Of a stretch of DNA of 64,000 nucleotides, positions 28,232 to 37,033 are shown in pieces. The position numbers and the translations under genes were made by a program. Origin of the DNA: G963668345 sp965226215 (GTDB lineage Bacteria; Acidobacteriota; Terriglobia; Bryobacterales; UBA6623); NCBI GenBank assembly GCA_965226215.1, contig CBDDCH010000002.1, positions 4,092,001 through 4,156,000 on the forward strand, given 5' to 3'. Position 1 is the first letter of the stretch. Every line of letters begins with the position of its first letter. The notes below the pieces were generated by a model. That model saw only the letters and a program-made list of their open reading frames with translations, was not told the DNA's origin and made no database searches.

Positions 28232-28837
28232 ATGAAGCACCCTATCCTACGTGGCGGTAGTGTCTTTGTCTTGTTGCTGGCCAGCGTGGTGGCGGCTTTG
28301 GGTCAAGCGCCAAGCGGCGGTTTGACTGCCGGCGGAAAAATCGCATTAATTGACATGAATACGGCCATTACCAGGACGCAAGAAGGCCAGCAAAAGGCCC
28401 AGGAACTGGAGGCAAAGTTCGCTCCCACGAGTACGCGGATCAAAGAAAAACAGCAGAAAATCGCCGACCTGCGGAACCAGCTCGGTCGTGGAAGTAACAC
28501 GATGAGCGATGATGCCCGCCGCAAGCTGCTGCGGGACATTCAGTCTACGGAGCGTGACCTGAAGCGCGAAAGAGAGGACGCCCAGGCGGAATTCACTCAG
28601 GAACAGGGGAAGCTGGCGAATGAGATTGGCAGCAAGCTGTTAACGACCATTCAGAAATACTCCATAGATAAGGGCCTCCCCCTAGTTCTCAACGTTTCCG
28701 CTCTCCCGAACTTGTCGGTCGTATTCGCACTCAACGAACTCAATATCACCGAAGACATTGTCAAGCTGTACGATCAAGAATACCCAGTCCCTGGTTCGTC
28801 GTCTTCCGCGCCTGCGGCAGCCCCGAGTTCTCCCTAG
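28232..28837 (+). CDS. skp: Skp/OmpH-family periplasmic chaperone
   Basis: 201 residues. Signal peptide MKHPILRGGSVFVLLLASVV, then IALIDMNTAITRTQEGQQKA, the typical start of Skp. A long charged coiled coil follows (about 50-130), with the closing beta-strand region LPLVLNVSALPNLSVVFA. The tail is Ser/Pro/Ala-rich. Skp holds unfolded outer-membrane proteins in the periplasm and hands them to BamA, whose gene is immediately upstream; the bamA-skp order is common. CCTGAGG precedes the ATG as a weak ribosome-binding site. Confidence 0.88.
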   Translation: MKHPILRGGSVFVLLLASVVAALGQAPSGGLTAGGKIALIDMNTAITRTQEGQQKAQELEAKFAPTSTRIKEKQQKIADLRNQLGRGSNTMSDDARRKLLRDIQSTERDLKREREDAQAEFTQEQGKLANEIGSKLLTTIQKYSIDKGLPLVLNVSALPNLSVVFALNELNITEDIVKLYDQEYPVPGSSSSAPAAAPSSP

Positions 28838-29265
28838 CCGCGGAGTATCGGACCTCTCCCAACACCCCGCCTTGGTGCATATCGAGCCCTCGCGGGCGTG
28901 TGCCCGAACGAGTCGCCTTTGCAGCAGTGAAGCGACAGCTCGTTGTCCCATCCGGAAACAGTCGCGGTTCGGAGCGCTGCCGGGCGGGCCGCACCACAGG
29001 TAGCGACCGCCACTTTTGGCTGTGCTAGTTGCGAGTTGGGCCGGCAATCCGGCCGGCTTCATACCCTGGTACAGACCTTCGTAGGGGCGGGCCACCGTGC
29101 CCGCCCGTCGGAGACCGTTCGCTGAACACTCGCAGCCAAGAGCCTGGTGAGAAATCGGCGCCTGGCCGTGGCGTACGCAATTCTAGCGTGCCGTACAACG
29201 GGCTTCCCTCTCCACAACGGAAATCTATAGATTGCGGTATTGTTGGCGGACTACGCTAGCCCGGG
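28838..29265. other. Intergenic between convergent genes, with one palindromic repeat
   Basis: No gene recognised. Contains GTAGGGGCGGGCCACCGTGC at 29081, a variant of the dispersed GTAGGGGC palindrome family that reads on into CCGCCCG. No clear U-tract terminator for either flanking gene. Confidence 0.4.
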
Positions 29266-29894
29266 CTAGTTGGCACTGACGGCGACGGGATCGCTGAGCT
29301 GGAAGGTGACCACTGACTCGCCACGGATCACGGCAGCGTCGCCGTGTGTCATCAGCACGCCCGCGGGGCACCCTTGCCGCCTCCCACGATCGCACCAACA
29401 GCCGCGCCCACGCCGCTGGCGATGCCAATCTTCTTGGCCTCCTGCTTCTTCGTCGATTGAGCGGCGACTGAGTAGGTTGTCGTGGCGACCTCGAGATTCT
29501 GCCCATCAGCGGTCTGGATCGACGTCAGCCGGATTCCCAAGCCCGCCCGGCCTTTGACCTTGCCACCGGCATTCGAATACGCAATCACTCCCCGGACGTT
29601 CGCTCCTTGAGGTGCGATGACCCACGTACCGTCGACGATCGGGTCTTCCAGCGTGGCTGCGAAGCTCTCGCCCGCCTTCACCGTGCCGCTCGAGAGCGTG
29701 TTGGTTGTTCGCACCGTGATGGCCGTACCGGCCGGTAGCGTCGCGGACTGGGACCGTTTAGAGGCAGTGGCGCCGCGTGACTCGGAATGGCTTTTGTCCG
29801 CCGCCTCCTCCTGAGTGGGCATTGACTCGCAACCTCCCAGCAAGCTCAGGCCGGCTGCCATCAAGAGCGCAAAGATGCGCCATGGTTTTGTCAT
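29266..29894 (-). pseudogene. Glycine-zipper lipoprotein with a C-terminal frameshift
   Basis: From ATG 29894 (MTKPWRIFALLMAAGLSLLG) a lipobox LLGGC gives a lipoprotein. The body reads VKAGESFAATLEDPIVDGTW, VIAPQGANVRGVIAYSNAGG and GIASGVGAAVGAIVGGGKGA (glycine zipper). The frame then shifts at about 29355 and stops early at 29352. The expected ending, VLMTHGDAAVIRGESVVTFQ to a TAG at 29268-29266, is intact in another frame. The loss lies inside the Gly/Ala-rich repeat, where slippage or a small deletion is easy. Probably an envelope-associated protein; the truncated form may still fold. Confidence 0.7.
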
Positions 29895-30137
29895 GGAATA
29901 ATCCCCCGCTTCGTTGAAGGTGATCCGTTCATTGTATGCCAACGGGAAGAACCAGCCCGTGCCGTTGGCCAGGAACTCAACGCCGTTTCCGCAGGTTTCA
30001 CTTGGGGATTGCGCTTGGTTAAGGACTCAAAAGAATGGAGATCGCTTTCATCCTACAGTGTTCATCTCGACCCTAACAGCACGTGGTAGAAGTTACTGAG
30101 TCTCGCAAATTATGGTGACATGGCCCGTGTTCAGACT

Positions 30138-30161
30138 GTAGGGGCACAGCATGCTGTGCCC
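30138..30161. repeat. Dispersed palindrome GTAGGGGC-family, site 3
   Basis: GTAGGGGCACAGCATGCTGTG followed by CCC. The palindrome is kept by a paired change (GGCATGCC to AGCATGCT) relative to the sites at 15958 and 55007. A compensatory substitution like this suggests selection on the hairpin, or independent descent from a palindromic ancestor. Confidence 0.75.
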
Positions 30162-30206
30162 GTGTTCCAAAGTCACTGTATTTTGCGAGCCTCAATAGGT
30201 TCGGCG

Positions 30207-30386
30207 AAAAACGGGGACAGAAAGGCGTGAAAAAATCACCTAATCCTCAGATTCGTGCCCGCGGGCGCAATGAATTGCGCCCCTACTCAACTGAAACGAG
30301 GGTCTTGGCCAGCTATCGGGCCGTGATTCGTTAGGCTCGCCTTGCGGGGCCAGTGATTTTTTCACACCTTCCTGTCATCCGATTTT
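30207..30386. repeat. 180-bp element with ~33-bp inverted ends
   Basis: The left arm (30207-30239) contains GGCGTGAAAAAATCAC. The right arm (30353-30386), read on the other strand, contains GGTGTGAAAAAATCAC. Both arms begin AAAA-CGG/TCGG and include GACAG. The interior holds another inverted pair, GCCCGCGGGCGCAATGAATT-type. No coding capacity. Looks like a non-autonomous mobile or REP-type element. Confidence 0.65.
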
Positions 30387-30488
30387 CGCTTCCGCAAGTG
30401 CTTTGTTTCCAGTATGGGTCAGACGACGAAAATCGTTGGCTGTAGACGCATTTTTTGAGGTGAAGGACTTCACCACGGGCTGTCAAAA

Positions 30489-30757
30489 TTATCGCAAGAC
30501 GGCGCTCGAGGAGGCTGGCATGCTGGGTTTGGCCGACGAGGCCGGCGCCTTGCCCGAATCACTGTGGCGGGTCTTCCGGACGAAAAGAAAGGTCAGAGTT
30601 CCCAGAGCTCCAGCTACCGCTACGGCGAATAGGGTGTTGCCAATCAGAAAGGCGAGTCCGAAATGAGGCATCTGGTCGACGAAGCCGCCGATCTGCGCCG
30701 TCTCGACCCCTCGGCCCAGCACTTCCAGTCCCAGCCAAGTGCTGATCCAGTAAAAGA
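30489..30757 (-). pseudogene. DUF2062 protein, 3' part (separated by ISL3 copy 3)
   Basis: Reads WISTWLGLEVLGRGVETAQ ... LAFLIGNTLFAVAVAGALGT and ends in a Ser/Ala-rich tail at 30489. It joins in frame to the 5' part at 32057-32314 once ISL3 copy 3 and one target duplication are removed (IFY|WIS). Membrane segments are present. On its own it has no proper start. Confidence 0.85.
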
Positions 30758-32056
30758 GGTTCTTCCGGGTTTCTAGTGGGCGAGTGAGGCTCGGTGGTAG
30801 TCTCGCGGGATGCAAGACCGCGAGCTATACCGCCAGATTCTGGGCATCGAAAGTCCCTGGAAAGTCGTGCGAGTGGAGCTGCGCCGAGCCGACGGCGAAG
30901 TCCACGTCTTCCTCGAACACGACGAGCAAGTCCGCTGGCCGTGCCGCCAATGCAGCGCCGTGTGCGCACTCCACGATCATCAGCCCGAACGCCGCTGGCG
31001 TCACCTCGACACCTGTCAGTACCGCACGATCCTGCACGCCCGGCCGCCGCGCAGCGACTGCTCCGAGCACGGGCCGCGCGTCGTGCGACTGCCCTGGGCC
31101 GAGGCTTCCAGCCGCTTCACCGCGCTGTTTGAAGCTCTCGCGATCTCGTGGCTGAAGGAAGCCAGCCAGCAAGGCATCGCCGAGTTGCTGGCGCTGAGCT
31201 GGGACGAGATTCACGGCATCCTGGAACGCGCCGTGCAACGTGGGCTCGAACGTCGCGCGGCAGAGCCGATTCCCTACCTGGGCGTCGACGAGAAGAGCTT
31301 CCGCAAGCGCCATCGCTATCTCACCGTCGTCAACGATCTCAACCGCTCGCGCGTGTTGTTCGTCGCCGAGGGACGCCGCCAGGCCAGCCTGGACGGCTTT
31401 TGGAAGACGTTGAGCGCAGAGCAACTCGCCCGAGTCGAGGCCGTCGCGATGGACATGTGGGATCCTTACGTCGCCTCGACCCGGGAGCATCTCGACGAAT
31501 CGGAGAAAAAGATCGTTTACGACAAATATCACATCGCGGCGCATCTGGCGAAGGCGGTGGACCAGGTGCGGCGGGCGGAGAACAAGCGTTTACTGGCCCT
31601 CGGCGACGAGCGTTTGACAGGCACGAAGTACGCTTGGCTGCGGCATCCGGCGAACTTTTCCGAGGACGCCTGGCGCGAGTTCCGCGCGCTGCGCGAAAGC
31701 GACTTGAAGACGGCGCGGGCGTGGGCGTTGAAGGAAACGGCGATGCGGCTGTTCGACTATCGTCGCGAATCGGCGGCGCGAGCTTTCTTCGAGCAATGGC
31801 GCGGCTGGGCGAGTCGCAGCCGGCTGACGCCGATGGTCACCGTAGCGCGGATGTTGACGGCTCGCCTCGAAAACATACTCACGTATCTGAAACACCGCAT
31901 TACGAACGCGGTCAGCGAGGGGTTGAACTCAAGGATTCAATGGGTCAAGGCCACGGCGCGCGGTTTCCGCAATCAACAGAACTTCATCAACGCCATCTAC
32001 TTCCACTGTGGGAAACTCGATCTGGCTCCTTCGCCCACTTAAAACCCGGAAGAGCC
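30758..32056 (+). mobile_element. ISL3-family insertion sequence, copy 3 (1299 bp)
   Basis: Same ends as copies 1 and 2. Perfect 8-bp target duplication GTAAAAGA at 30750-30757 and 32057-32064. Interrupts a minus-strand DUF2062 gene. The near identity of the three copies points to recent spread. Confidence 0.96.
30810..32042 (+). CDS. ISL3-family transposase (copy 3)
   Basis: 410 residues, with the DDE triad at Asp160, Asp215 and Glu370 and Tyr359, as in copy 2. Complete between intact inverted repeats. The long antisense frames inside it (for example 239 codons on the minus strand) recur identically in all three copies and are a by-product of GC-rich codon usage. Confidence 0.95.
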   Translation: MQDRELYRQILGIESPWKVVRVELRRADGEVHVFLEHDEQVRWPCRQCSAVCALHDHQPERRWRHLDTCQYRTILHARPPRSDCSEHGPRVVRLPWAEASSRFTALFEALAISWLKEASQQGIAELLALSWDEIHGILERAVQRGLERRAAEPIPYLGVDEKSFRKRHRYLTVVNDLNRSRVLFVAEGRRQASLDGFWKTLSAEQLARVEAVAMDMWDPYVASTREHLDESEKKIVYDKYHIAAHLAKAVDQVRRAENKRLLALGDERLTGTKYAWLRHPANFSEDAWREFRALRESDLKTARAWALKETAMRLFDYRRESAARAFFEQWRGWASRSRLTPMVTVARMLTARLENILTYLKHRITNAVSEGLNSRIQWVKATARGFRNQQNFINAIYFHCGKLDLAPSPT

Positions 32057-32314
32057 GTAAAAGATAGGCGCTGTCACCGGGTTCATCAGGAAGGTCCCGG
32101 CCACCGCGGCCGCGCGGTTCCAACCGAATCGGCCGGCCAGGAAAAAAGCTAGTGGGGAGCCTATCAGAAAGCTGGGGAAGACCCCGATGAAGGCCCCCAA
32201 GGCGAAACCTAGACCGCTCCTCGCCGGTGTCGAGTTTTCCCTTACTACCCGGCGAACCTGGAAGCGCAGCCAAGGGGTCAGTCTCTTGCTGCCGTTTGTC
32301 TGGTTTCCGTCCAC
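32057..32314 (-). pseudogene. DUF2062 protein, 5' part (interrupted by ISL3 copy 3)
   Basis: Reads RFQVRRVVRENSTPARSGLG, FALGAFIGVFPSFLIGSPLA and GRFGWNRAAAVAGTFLMNPV, then TAPIFY, a clear DUF2062 membrane-domain pattern. The reading then enters ISL3. With the 3' part (30489-30757) the intact protein would be about 175 residues. DUF2062 proteins are small inner-membrane proteins of unknown function, often near glycosyltransferases. Confidence 0.85.
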
Positions 32315-32472
32315 TTGCGAGCCACCTGTGATGCGAAAAGCTTGGGTCCCGTCTTGTTGGGCCTACCTATCGGACGAAGCGCACCGAAGCTGCGTTTCCC
32401 GCCTCGACAGGATTCTACTGCCAGGCCCTAGGTTGGGAAATTGGGAGAAGTCCTACGACCACCCTATCCCGC

Positions 32473-34422
32473 TTACGTTAGTGGTCCGGGGTTGAGAAAG
32501 TGGCGAAACTCCTCGACGTTGCGGGTGCGCCCGGGAAACTCGGCAACGATGGTCTCGTCCGGGCGGACGATGGCGTAGTAGGGGATGGCGACCGTGCCGA
32601 AGCGGTCTAGTTGCAGCTTTTGATTGGCCGAGGAGGCCTCGTCGACGCCATCGGTGTAGAGTTCGAGCAGCACCAGGCCGTCCAAGGCGCCGGCGATCTC
32701 TTGTTTGGTGAACATGTTGGCCTTCATCCAGTGGCAGTTCGTGCAGGCGTAGCCGGTGAAGCTCACCAACACGGCCTTCCCTTGCTCACGGGCGATCCGA
32801 AGCGCCCCCGAGTAATCATTCTTGAGCCACGCGGTCTCGGAACCGCCGGACCCGAAGCTCGCCGACGTCAGGCCCGAGTACTCCGGAGGTGGCACGTAGG
32901 CATCGATTTCGCCCAGTCGGGATCCAAACATACCGGGGATCAGGCTGACTGCCAGCACAAGAAAGAGGCCGCCCATAGCCAGGCGTCCGATGCCGATCGA
33001 CGAGTCGTCGTCGCCGGCAAGGCGTACCAGCCCGAGGAGATACAGCCCGCCCAACACCAGCAAGACAATCCAGACGGCCAAAAAACGCTCGCGGGTCAAG
33101 ATGTGCCACTGATACATCTGGTCGACATTGCTTAGGTATTTGACGGCCGCCGCCAGAATGACAAACGCCATCGTCGCTTTGGTGCGGGCCAGCCAACTGC
33201 CGCTCTTGGGCAGCCGCGACAGATAGGCGGGGAACAGGGCCAAGAAAAAGAACGGTAGTGCCAGCCCGATCGAGAACATCAGCATCCCGAAGATCGGCCA
33301 ACCCACACCCCCCTGAATCGACCCGGCCAGTAAGGCGCCGACGAAAGGTCCCGTACAGGCAAACGAGGCCAGTGCGAACACCAGTCCCATCACCAGCGTA
33401 CCCACAGTCCCGCCGCGGCCCGCCACGCGGTCGAGTTTGGTCACCAGACCGCTCGGGACCGTGATCTCGAAAGCGCCCAACAGACTGGCCGCAAAGGCGA
33501 CGAACACCAGCGCGATGAACAAGTTGATCCACACGTTCGAGCCCAGTTGGACAAGCCCGAAAGGTCCCAGAGCCGCCGAAACAATGGCGCCCAAACCCGT
33601 AAAAAGCACAACCACGCCGACACAGAATATCGTTGCATGGACGAAGGAAGGTTTCTTGGAACCCCCCTGCGTGCTGACAAAGTAGGACATGGTGATCGGA
33701 ATCATCGGAAACACGCAGGGAGTGAAGATCGCCAGCAGGCCGAACCCGAACGCGATCCCGGCAAACTGAATGATTCCTTCCGACTGCGGCGAACGGGCGG
33801 GATCAGTACGAGCCGCCCCAGAAGCCGTTGTTTGCGATGAGCCCAAACTCGACGGCCTGATTGCCTCCACATAGTCGCCCGGGATGGCAGGCGCCGTCGC
33901 CACAGCTGCTGCGTCGATCGTCAGTGAGGCCGTTGCCGTCTTCCTGACAGGCGGCAGGCAGAGCCGGTCGTCGCAGACTTGGAAGCGAACCTGCGCTTCG
34001 AGATCCCGTGAGCCGAGCGCGGCATCCTCTGCCAACAGAATGTCGAACTGAAAGACGGCCTCGTCCTCGTAGGTCTCGGTCTCGAGTTTGAAGTTGTCGT
34101 CCATCCTGCAGTTGGGCTTGGGCTGAAACAGCTTCCAGCTCGCAACCGAGGGCGACTCGGCCATTTCGATCTTTGTTGGGATCGGCCCTCCCGCCGGCGT
34201 CGTGGGAGAGTAAAGATGCCAGCCGGGTTCGATTTCCGCGGTCAACAGCCCAACCACTCGCTGCCCAGGACTCACCGAAGCGGGCTCTAACTCAAATGAC
34301 CACTGGACGGGATCGAACTTAGGCTGGCGGGAAGTCAGCTGCGCCCGTGCCGGAAGATAAACGCCGGCGAGAAGCAGGAAGAGCGCTGCGAACTTGCGGC
34401 AGAGTGCCATTGTCGGCTTCAT
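32473..34422 (-). CDS. dsbD: Thiol:disulfide interchange protein DsbD
   Basis: 649 residues with all three DsbD modules. A signal peptide is followed by a periplasmic N-terminal domain whose redox pair is VCDDRLCLPP. Eight membrane helices with the buried cysteines FTPCVFPMIPIT and FACTGPFVGALL come next. A C-terminal thioredoxin domain carries CTNCHWMK. Passes electrons from cytosolic thioredoxin to periplasmic thiol proteins. Single gene, about 130 bp downstream of the beta-propeller lipoprotein on the same strand. The TlpA-like protein at 47345 is a plausible client. No lesion seen. Confidence 0.95.
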   Translation of the reverse strand: MKPTMALCRKFAALFLLLAGVYLPARAQLTSRQPKFDPVQWSFELEPASVSPGQRVVGLLTAEIEPGWHLYSPTTPAGGPIPTKIEMAESPSVASWKLFQPKPNCRMDDNFKLETETYEDEAVFQFDILLAEDAALGSRDLEAQVRFQVCDDRLCLPPVRKTATASLTIDAAAVATAPAIPGDYVEAIRPSSLGSSQTTASGAARTDPARSPQSEGIIQFAGIAFGFGLLAIFTPCVFPMIPITMSYFVSTQGGSKKPSFVHATIFCVGVVVLFTGLGAIVSAALGPFGLVQLGSNVWINLFIALVFVAFAASLLGAFEITVPSGLVTKLDRVAGRGGTVGTLVMGLVFALASFACTGPFVGALLAGSIQGGVGWPIFGMLMFSIGLALPFFFLALFPAYLSRLPKSGSWLARTKATMAFVILAAAVKYLSNVDQMYQWHILTRERFLAVWIVLLVLGGLYLLGLVRLAGDDDSSIGIGRLAMGGLFLVLAVSLIPGMFGSRLGEIDAYVPPPEYSGLTSASFGSGGSETAWLKNDYSGALRIAREQGKAVLVSFTGYACTNCHWMKANMFTKQEIAGALDGLVLLELYTDGVDEASSANQKLQLDRFGTVAIPYYAIVRPDETIVAEFPGRTRNVEEFRHFLNPGPLT

Positions 34423-34552
34423 TTCGTTGGATGCCGGGCTTCAGCCAGGGGTTGCAAGCTCCGAATGCTCCTGGTGGGTCGAACCGGCTACGTCGCGCTG
34501 CGCGGTACCCTATTTGAAGTTTCGTGGCCGGCGAAGGAAAAGTTACCTGTAT

Positions 34553-35653
34553 TTACTCGCTGCCCTTCGTTCTCAAAATCGCCAGGCCAATCCGGCCCTT
34601 GAGATTCTCATCGGGAGAGGGCCGGCTTCCACCCCCGAACCAGACCAAAAGATCGTCGCCGCGTCTCCACACGCTTGGATCGCAAACAACGCGCGAGTTC
34701 CAGGCTTGCGAACCCCCAAGCACCGGCTGCGTCGTCAACTTCTTCCAGTCTACACCGTTGACCGACTCGGCCCAGCCGATGCGCCGGTCTTCGTTCGCGT
34801 CCCGGCCGGTGTATAGCATGAGATACCGATCAGCGGCACGAAAGACCGCCGGCTCGCCGAGGCCCCGCTCGTCAAAGCTGCCGGGCGGGCCGGTGTCGAG
34901 GATCGGGTTGGTGTGCGATTTCTGCCAGTGAATGCCGTCGGTCGAGCGCGCCACGCCGAGCCGCTGAATCCCGAACCGGTTCTGGCCTAGGTAGTACATG
35001 GTGTAGGTTCCCCGGCAGCGGATCACGTAGGGATCACCCACGCCGGTTTCATCCCACGATCTTGAAGGGCCGGGCGCAAGGACCGCCCTACCGTGTTTCG
35101 ACCACTGCTTCGCAGCGGCAGAGTCCGCCAGACCAATGCTGGTCCCGCCGCGCGGGCCCGCCTGATACCAATAAAGAAAGCGGTCGCCGTCGTGATAGAG
35201 AGAACCGTTGGCCGCAATGTAGCTGCCCTCCCAGGTCGTGGGGTCGGGCGAAATCACCGCTTCCGTTCCCTGTTTGTCCCAACTTGTACCGTCGGCTGAC
35301 GTCGCCAGTCCTGTGTGCCAGGTCTTTCCGTCAAATCCCGAATAGAAGTTGTAGAACGTTTCGCCTACCTTGACGACGCTGGGGTTGAGAACGTCCACGG
35401 AATCCCAGGTTCCGGCCGGGCCGGGGCTCAGTACCGGCTCGGGCCGCACCTCCCATTCCGCTTCGGCACCCAGCGGGGCGCTGCTTCCCTCACAGCCGGC
35501 CACCACGAAGCGAGCCTGTTTCGGCTGAAACGCGGGGCCGCAGGAGGTCCAAAGCAGCAAGGCCAACAAAGGAACAGTTTCAATGGCGTGGATCGATTTC
35601 GGGGTCACTCGATCTTGACCTGCGAACACGCGCAGACCGATCGCGGGCGGCAC
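34553..35653 (-). CDS. Five-bladed beta-propeller lipoprotein (GH43/GH32-like fold)
   Basis: 366-residue frame. A hydrophobic stretch ending LLLWTSC is a lipobox, so the mature protein starts at that Cys. Repeats with NPSVVKVGETFYNFYSGFDG, GTSWDKQGTEAVISPDPTTW, VGDPYVIRCRGTYTMYYLGQ and LGEPAVFRAADRYLMLYTGR form the blades of a glycosidase-type five-fold propeller. Catalytic acids cannot be assigned with confidence, so it may bind or cleave glycans. The annotated Met is far upstream; the true start is uncertain. Confidence 0.72.
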   Translation of the reverse strand: MPPAIGLRVFAGQDRVTPKSIHAIETVPLLALLLWTSCGPAFQPKQARFVVAGCEGSSAPLGAEAEWEVRPEPVLSPGPAGTWDSVDVLNPSVVKVGETFYNFYSGFDGKTWHTGLATSADGTSWDKQGTEAVISPDPTTWEGSYIAANGSLYHDGDRFLYWYQAGPRGGTSIGLADSAAAKQWSKHGRAVLAPGPSRSWDETGVGDPYVIRCRGTYTMYYLGQNRFGIQRLGVARSTDGIHWQKSHTNPILDTGPPGSFDERGLGEPAVFRAADRYLMLYTGRDANEDRRIGWAESVNGVDWKKLTTQPVLGGSQAWNSRVVCDPSVWRRGDDLLVWFGGGSRPSPDENLKGRIGLAILRTKGSE

Positions 35654-35739
35654 TCACTCGGCCCCGTGTTACCCTGACGGTTGCAGGGCCGCGAACGTCG
35701 GGTTTGCGCCTACAGATTCTCGCAGAAAGCCATCTCCCG

Positions 35740-36717
35740 ATGAAAGCCTGGCAGGTCACCCGATTCAGCGAACCCGAGGAAATGTCATTTGCCGAGGTGC
35801 CTGTACCCTCGCCGGGCCTGGGTCAAGTCCTCATCCGCAACCGAGCAGTTGGGCTGAACTTCTTCGACATTCTGCAGATTCAAGGGAAATACCAGTCCAA
35901 GCCCTCGTTTCCATTTACCGTTGGTCGGGAAGTCGCCGGAACCGTGGAGGCTGTCGGCGGAGGCGTCACCGAGTTTTCCCTTGGCCAACCGGTGTTCGCC
36001 TTCCCCGACGGAGGCGGCTACGCAGAATACTGCCTGGCGGAGGCCGATCGTACGTTCCCCAAACCCGACGAGATGGACTTCCCGGTAGCCGCGGGGATGG
36101 CCATCACCTATCAAACAAGCTATTTTGCCCTCACACATCGAGCCAGGTTACAAGGGGGCGAGTGGCTTCTGGTTCACGCCGGGGCCAGTGGCGTAGGCGT
36201 GGCCGCCCTTCAGTTTGGCAAGGCTCTTGGCGCAGGAACCATCGCCACTGCGGGCAGCGAAGAAAAACTAGCGTTTTGTCGCGCCCAGGGAGCTGACCAC
36301 GCGATCGGATACTCCGATGCAAGCTGGGTCGATGAAGTAAAAGAAATCACGTCGGGTCGGGGCGCTGATGTGATTTACGACCCCGTGGGCGGCGACGTAT
36401 TCGACCTGTCGACAAAATGCATCGCTCCCGACGGACGCCTGCTCATAGTCGGCTTCGCGGCAGGGCGCATCCCGTCGATCGCCGCCAATCGCGTTCTGCT
36501 CAAAAACATGTCGGTGGTCGGCGTATTTTGGGGCCGCCATGTGGATGAGAACCCGGCTTACCTGGCCGAAGCCCAGGAAAAAATCATGGGTTTCTACCGG
36601 CAGGGCAAGATTCGGCCCGCAGTCTCCACAACCTATCTTCTGTCGCAAGCCCCGGCGGCATTGCGCAACTTGGCCCGGCGCAAGATCACCGGCAAAGCGG
36701 CGCTAGTGATCGACTGA
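35740..36717 (+). CDS. NADPH:quinone oxidoreductase-family (zinc-independent MDR) enzyme
   Basis: 325 residues from ATG 35740 (MKAWQVTRFSEPEEMSFAEV); the frame opens earlier at 35704. Medium-chain dehydrogenase/reductase fold: a GroES-like domain with GREVAGTVEAVGGGVTEF, then the Rossmann motif LLVHAGASGVGVAALQF and ADVIYDPVGGDVFD. Cys ligands of the structural and catalytic zincs are absent, as in quinone reductases. Reduces quinones or enones with NADPH. Single gene between divergent neighbours. Confidence 0.88.
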   Translation: MKAWQVTRFSEPEEMSFAEVPVPSPGLGQVLIRNRAVGLNFFDILQIQGKYQSKPSFPFTVGREVAGTVEAVGGGVTEFSLGQPVFAFPDGGGYAEYCLAEADRTFPKPDEMDFPVAAGMAITYQTSYFALTHRARLQGGEWLLVHAGASGVGVAALQFGKALGAGTIATAGSEEKLAFCRAQGADHAIGYSDASWVDEVKEITSGRGADVIYDPVGGDVFDLSTKCIAPDGRLLIVGFAAGRIPSIAANRVLLKNMSVVGVFWGRHVDENPAYLAEAQEKIMGFYRQGKIRPAVSTTYLLSQAPAALRNLARRKITGKAALVID

Positions 36718-37033
36718 GCGCTTGCGGTGGGCCACTTCAAGTCGTATCGCTAAAACCCAGAACTCTCAGGCCCGCCCTCCACCCCGCTCGGTTCAAGAGT
36801 AATGCAGCGACTGCGCTAAGATGAATGTTCTAGCCCGCGTTTCGCCCGGCGTCCCTCGGCGGCTAGCGCACATGGTATTGACTGTGTAGGGGTAGAACCC
36901 CCGCGCTTGCCCGTTTGCTCCCCGCTCGCGGTGCGAATTTTTCGAGGAGCCGCCGAACTGCTTCACAGCACCGGGCGGAGCCGGTGATCGCGCCCAAGAT
37001 TTCGTCCTGAGAAAACACGCGGCACATGCTGAG
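36718..37033. other. Intergenic upstream of tig
   Basis: No gene recognised. The string ATTGACTGTGTAGGGG at 36876 recurs inverted at 40718-40736 (CCCTACACAGTCAAT), just right of the IS256 copy, and contains the GTAGGGG motif of the dispersed repeats. The tig promoter must lie here; I cannot place it. Confidence 0.4.
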
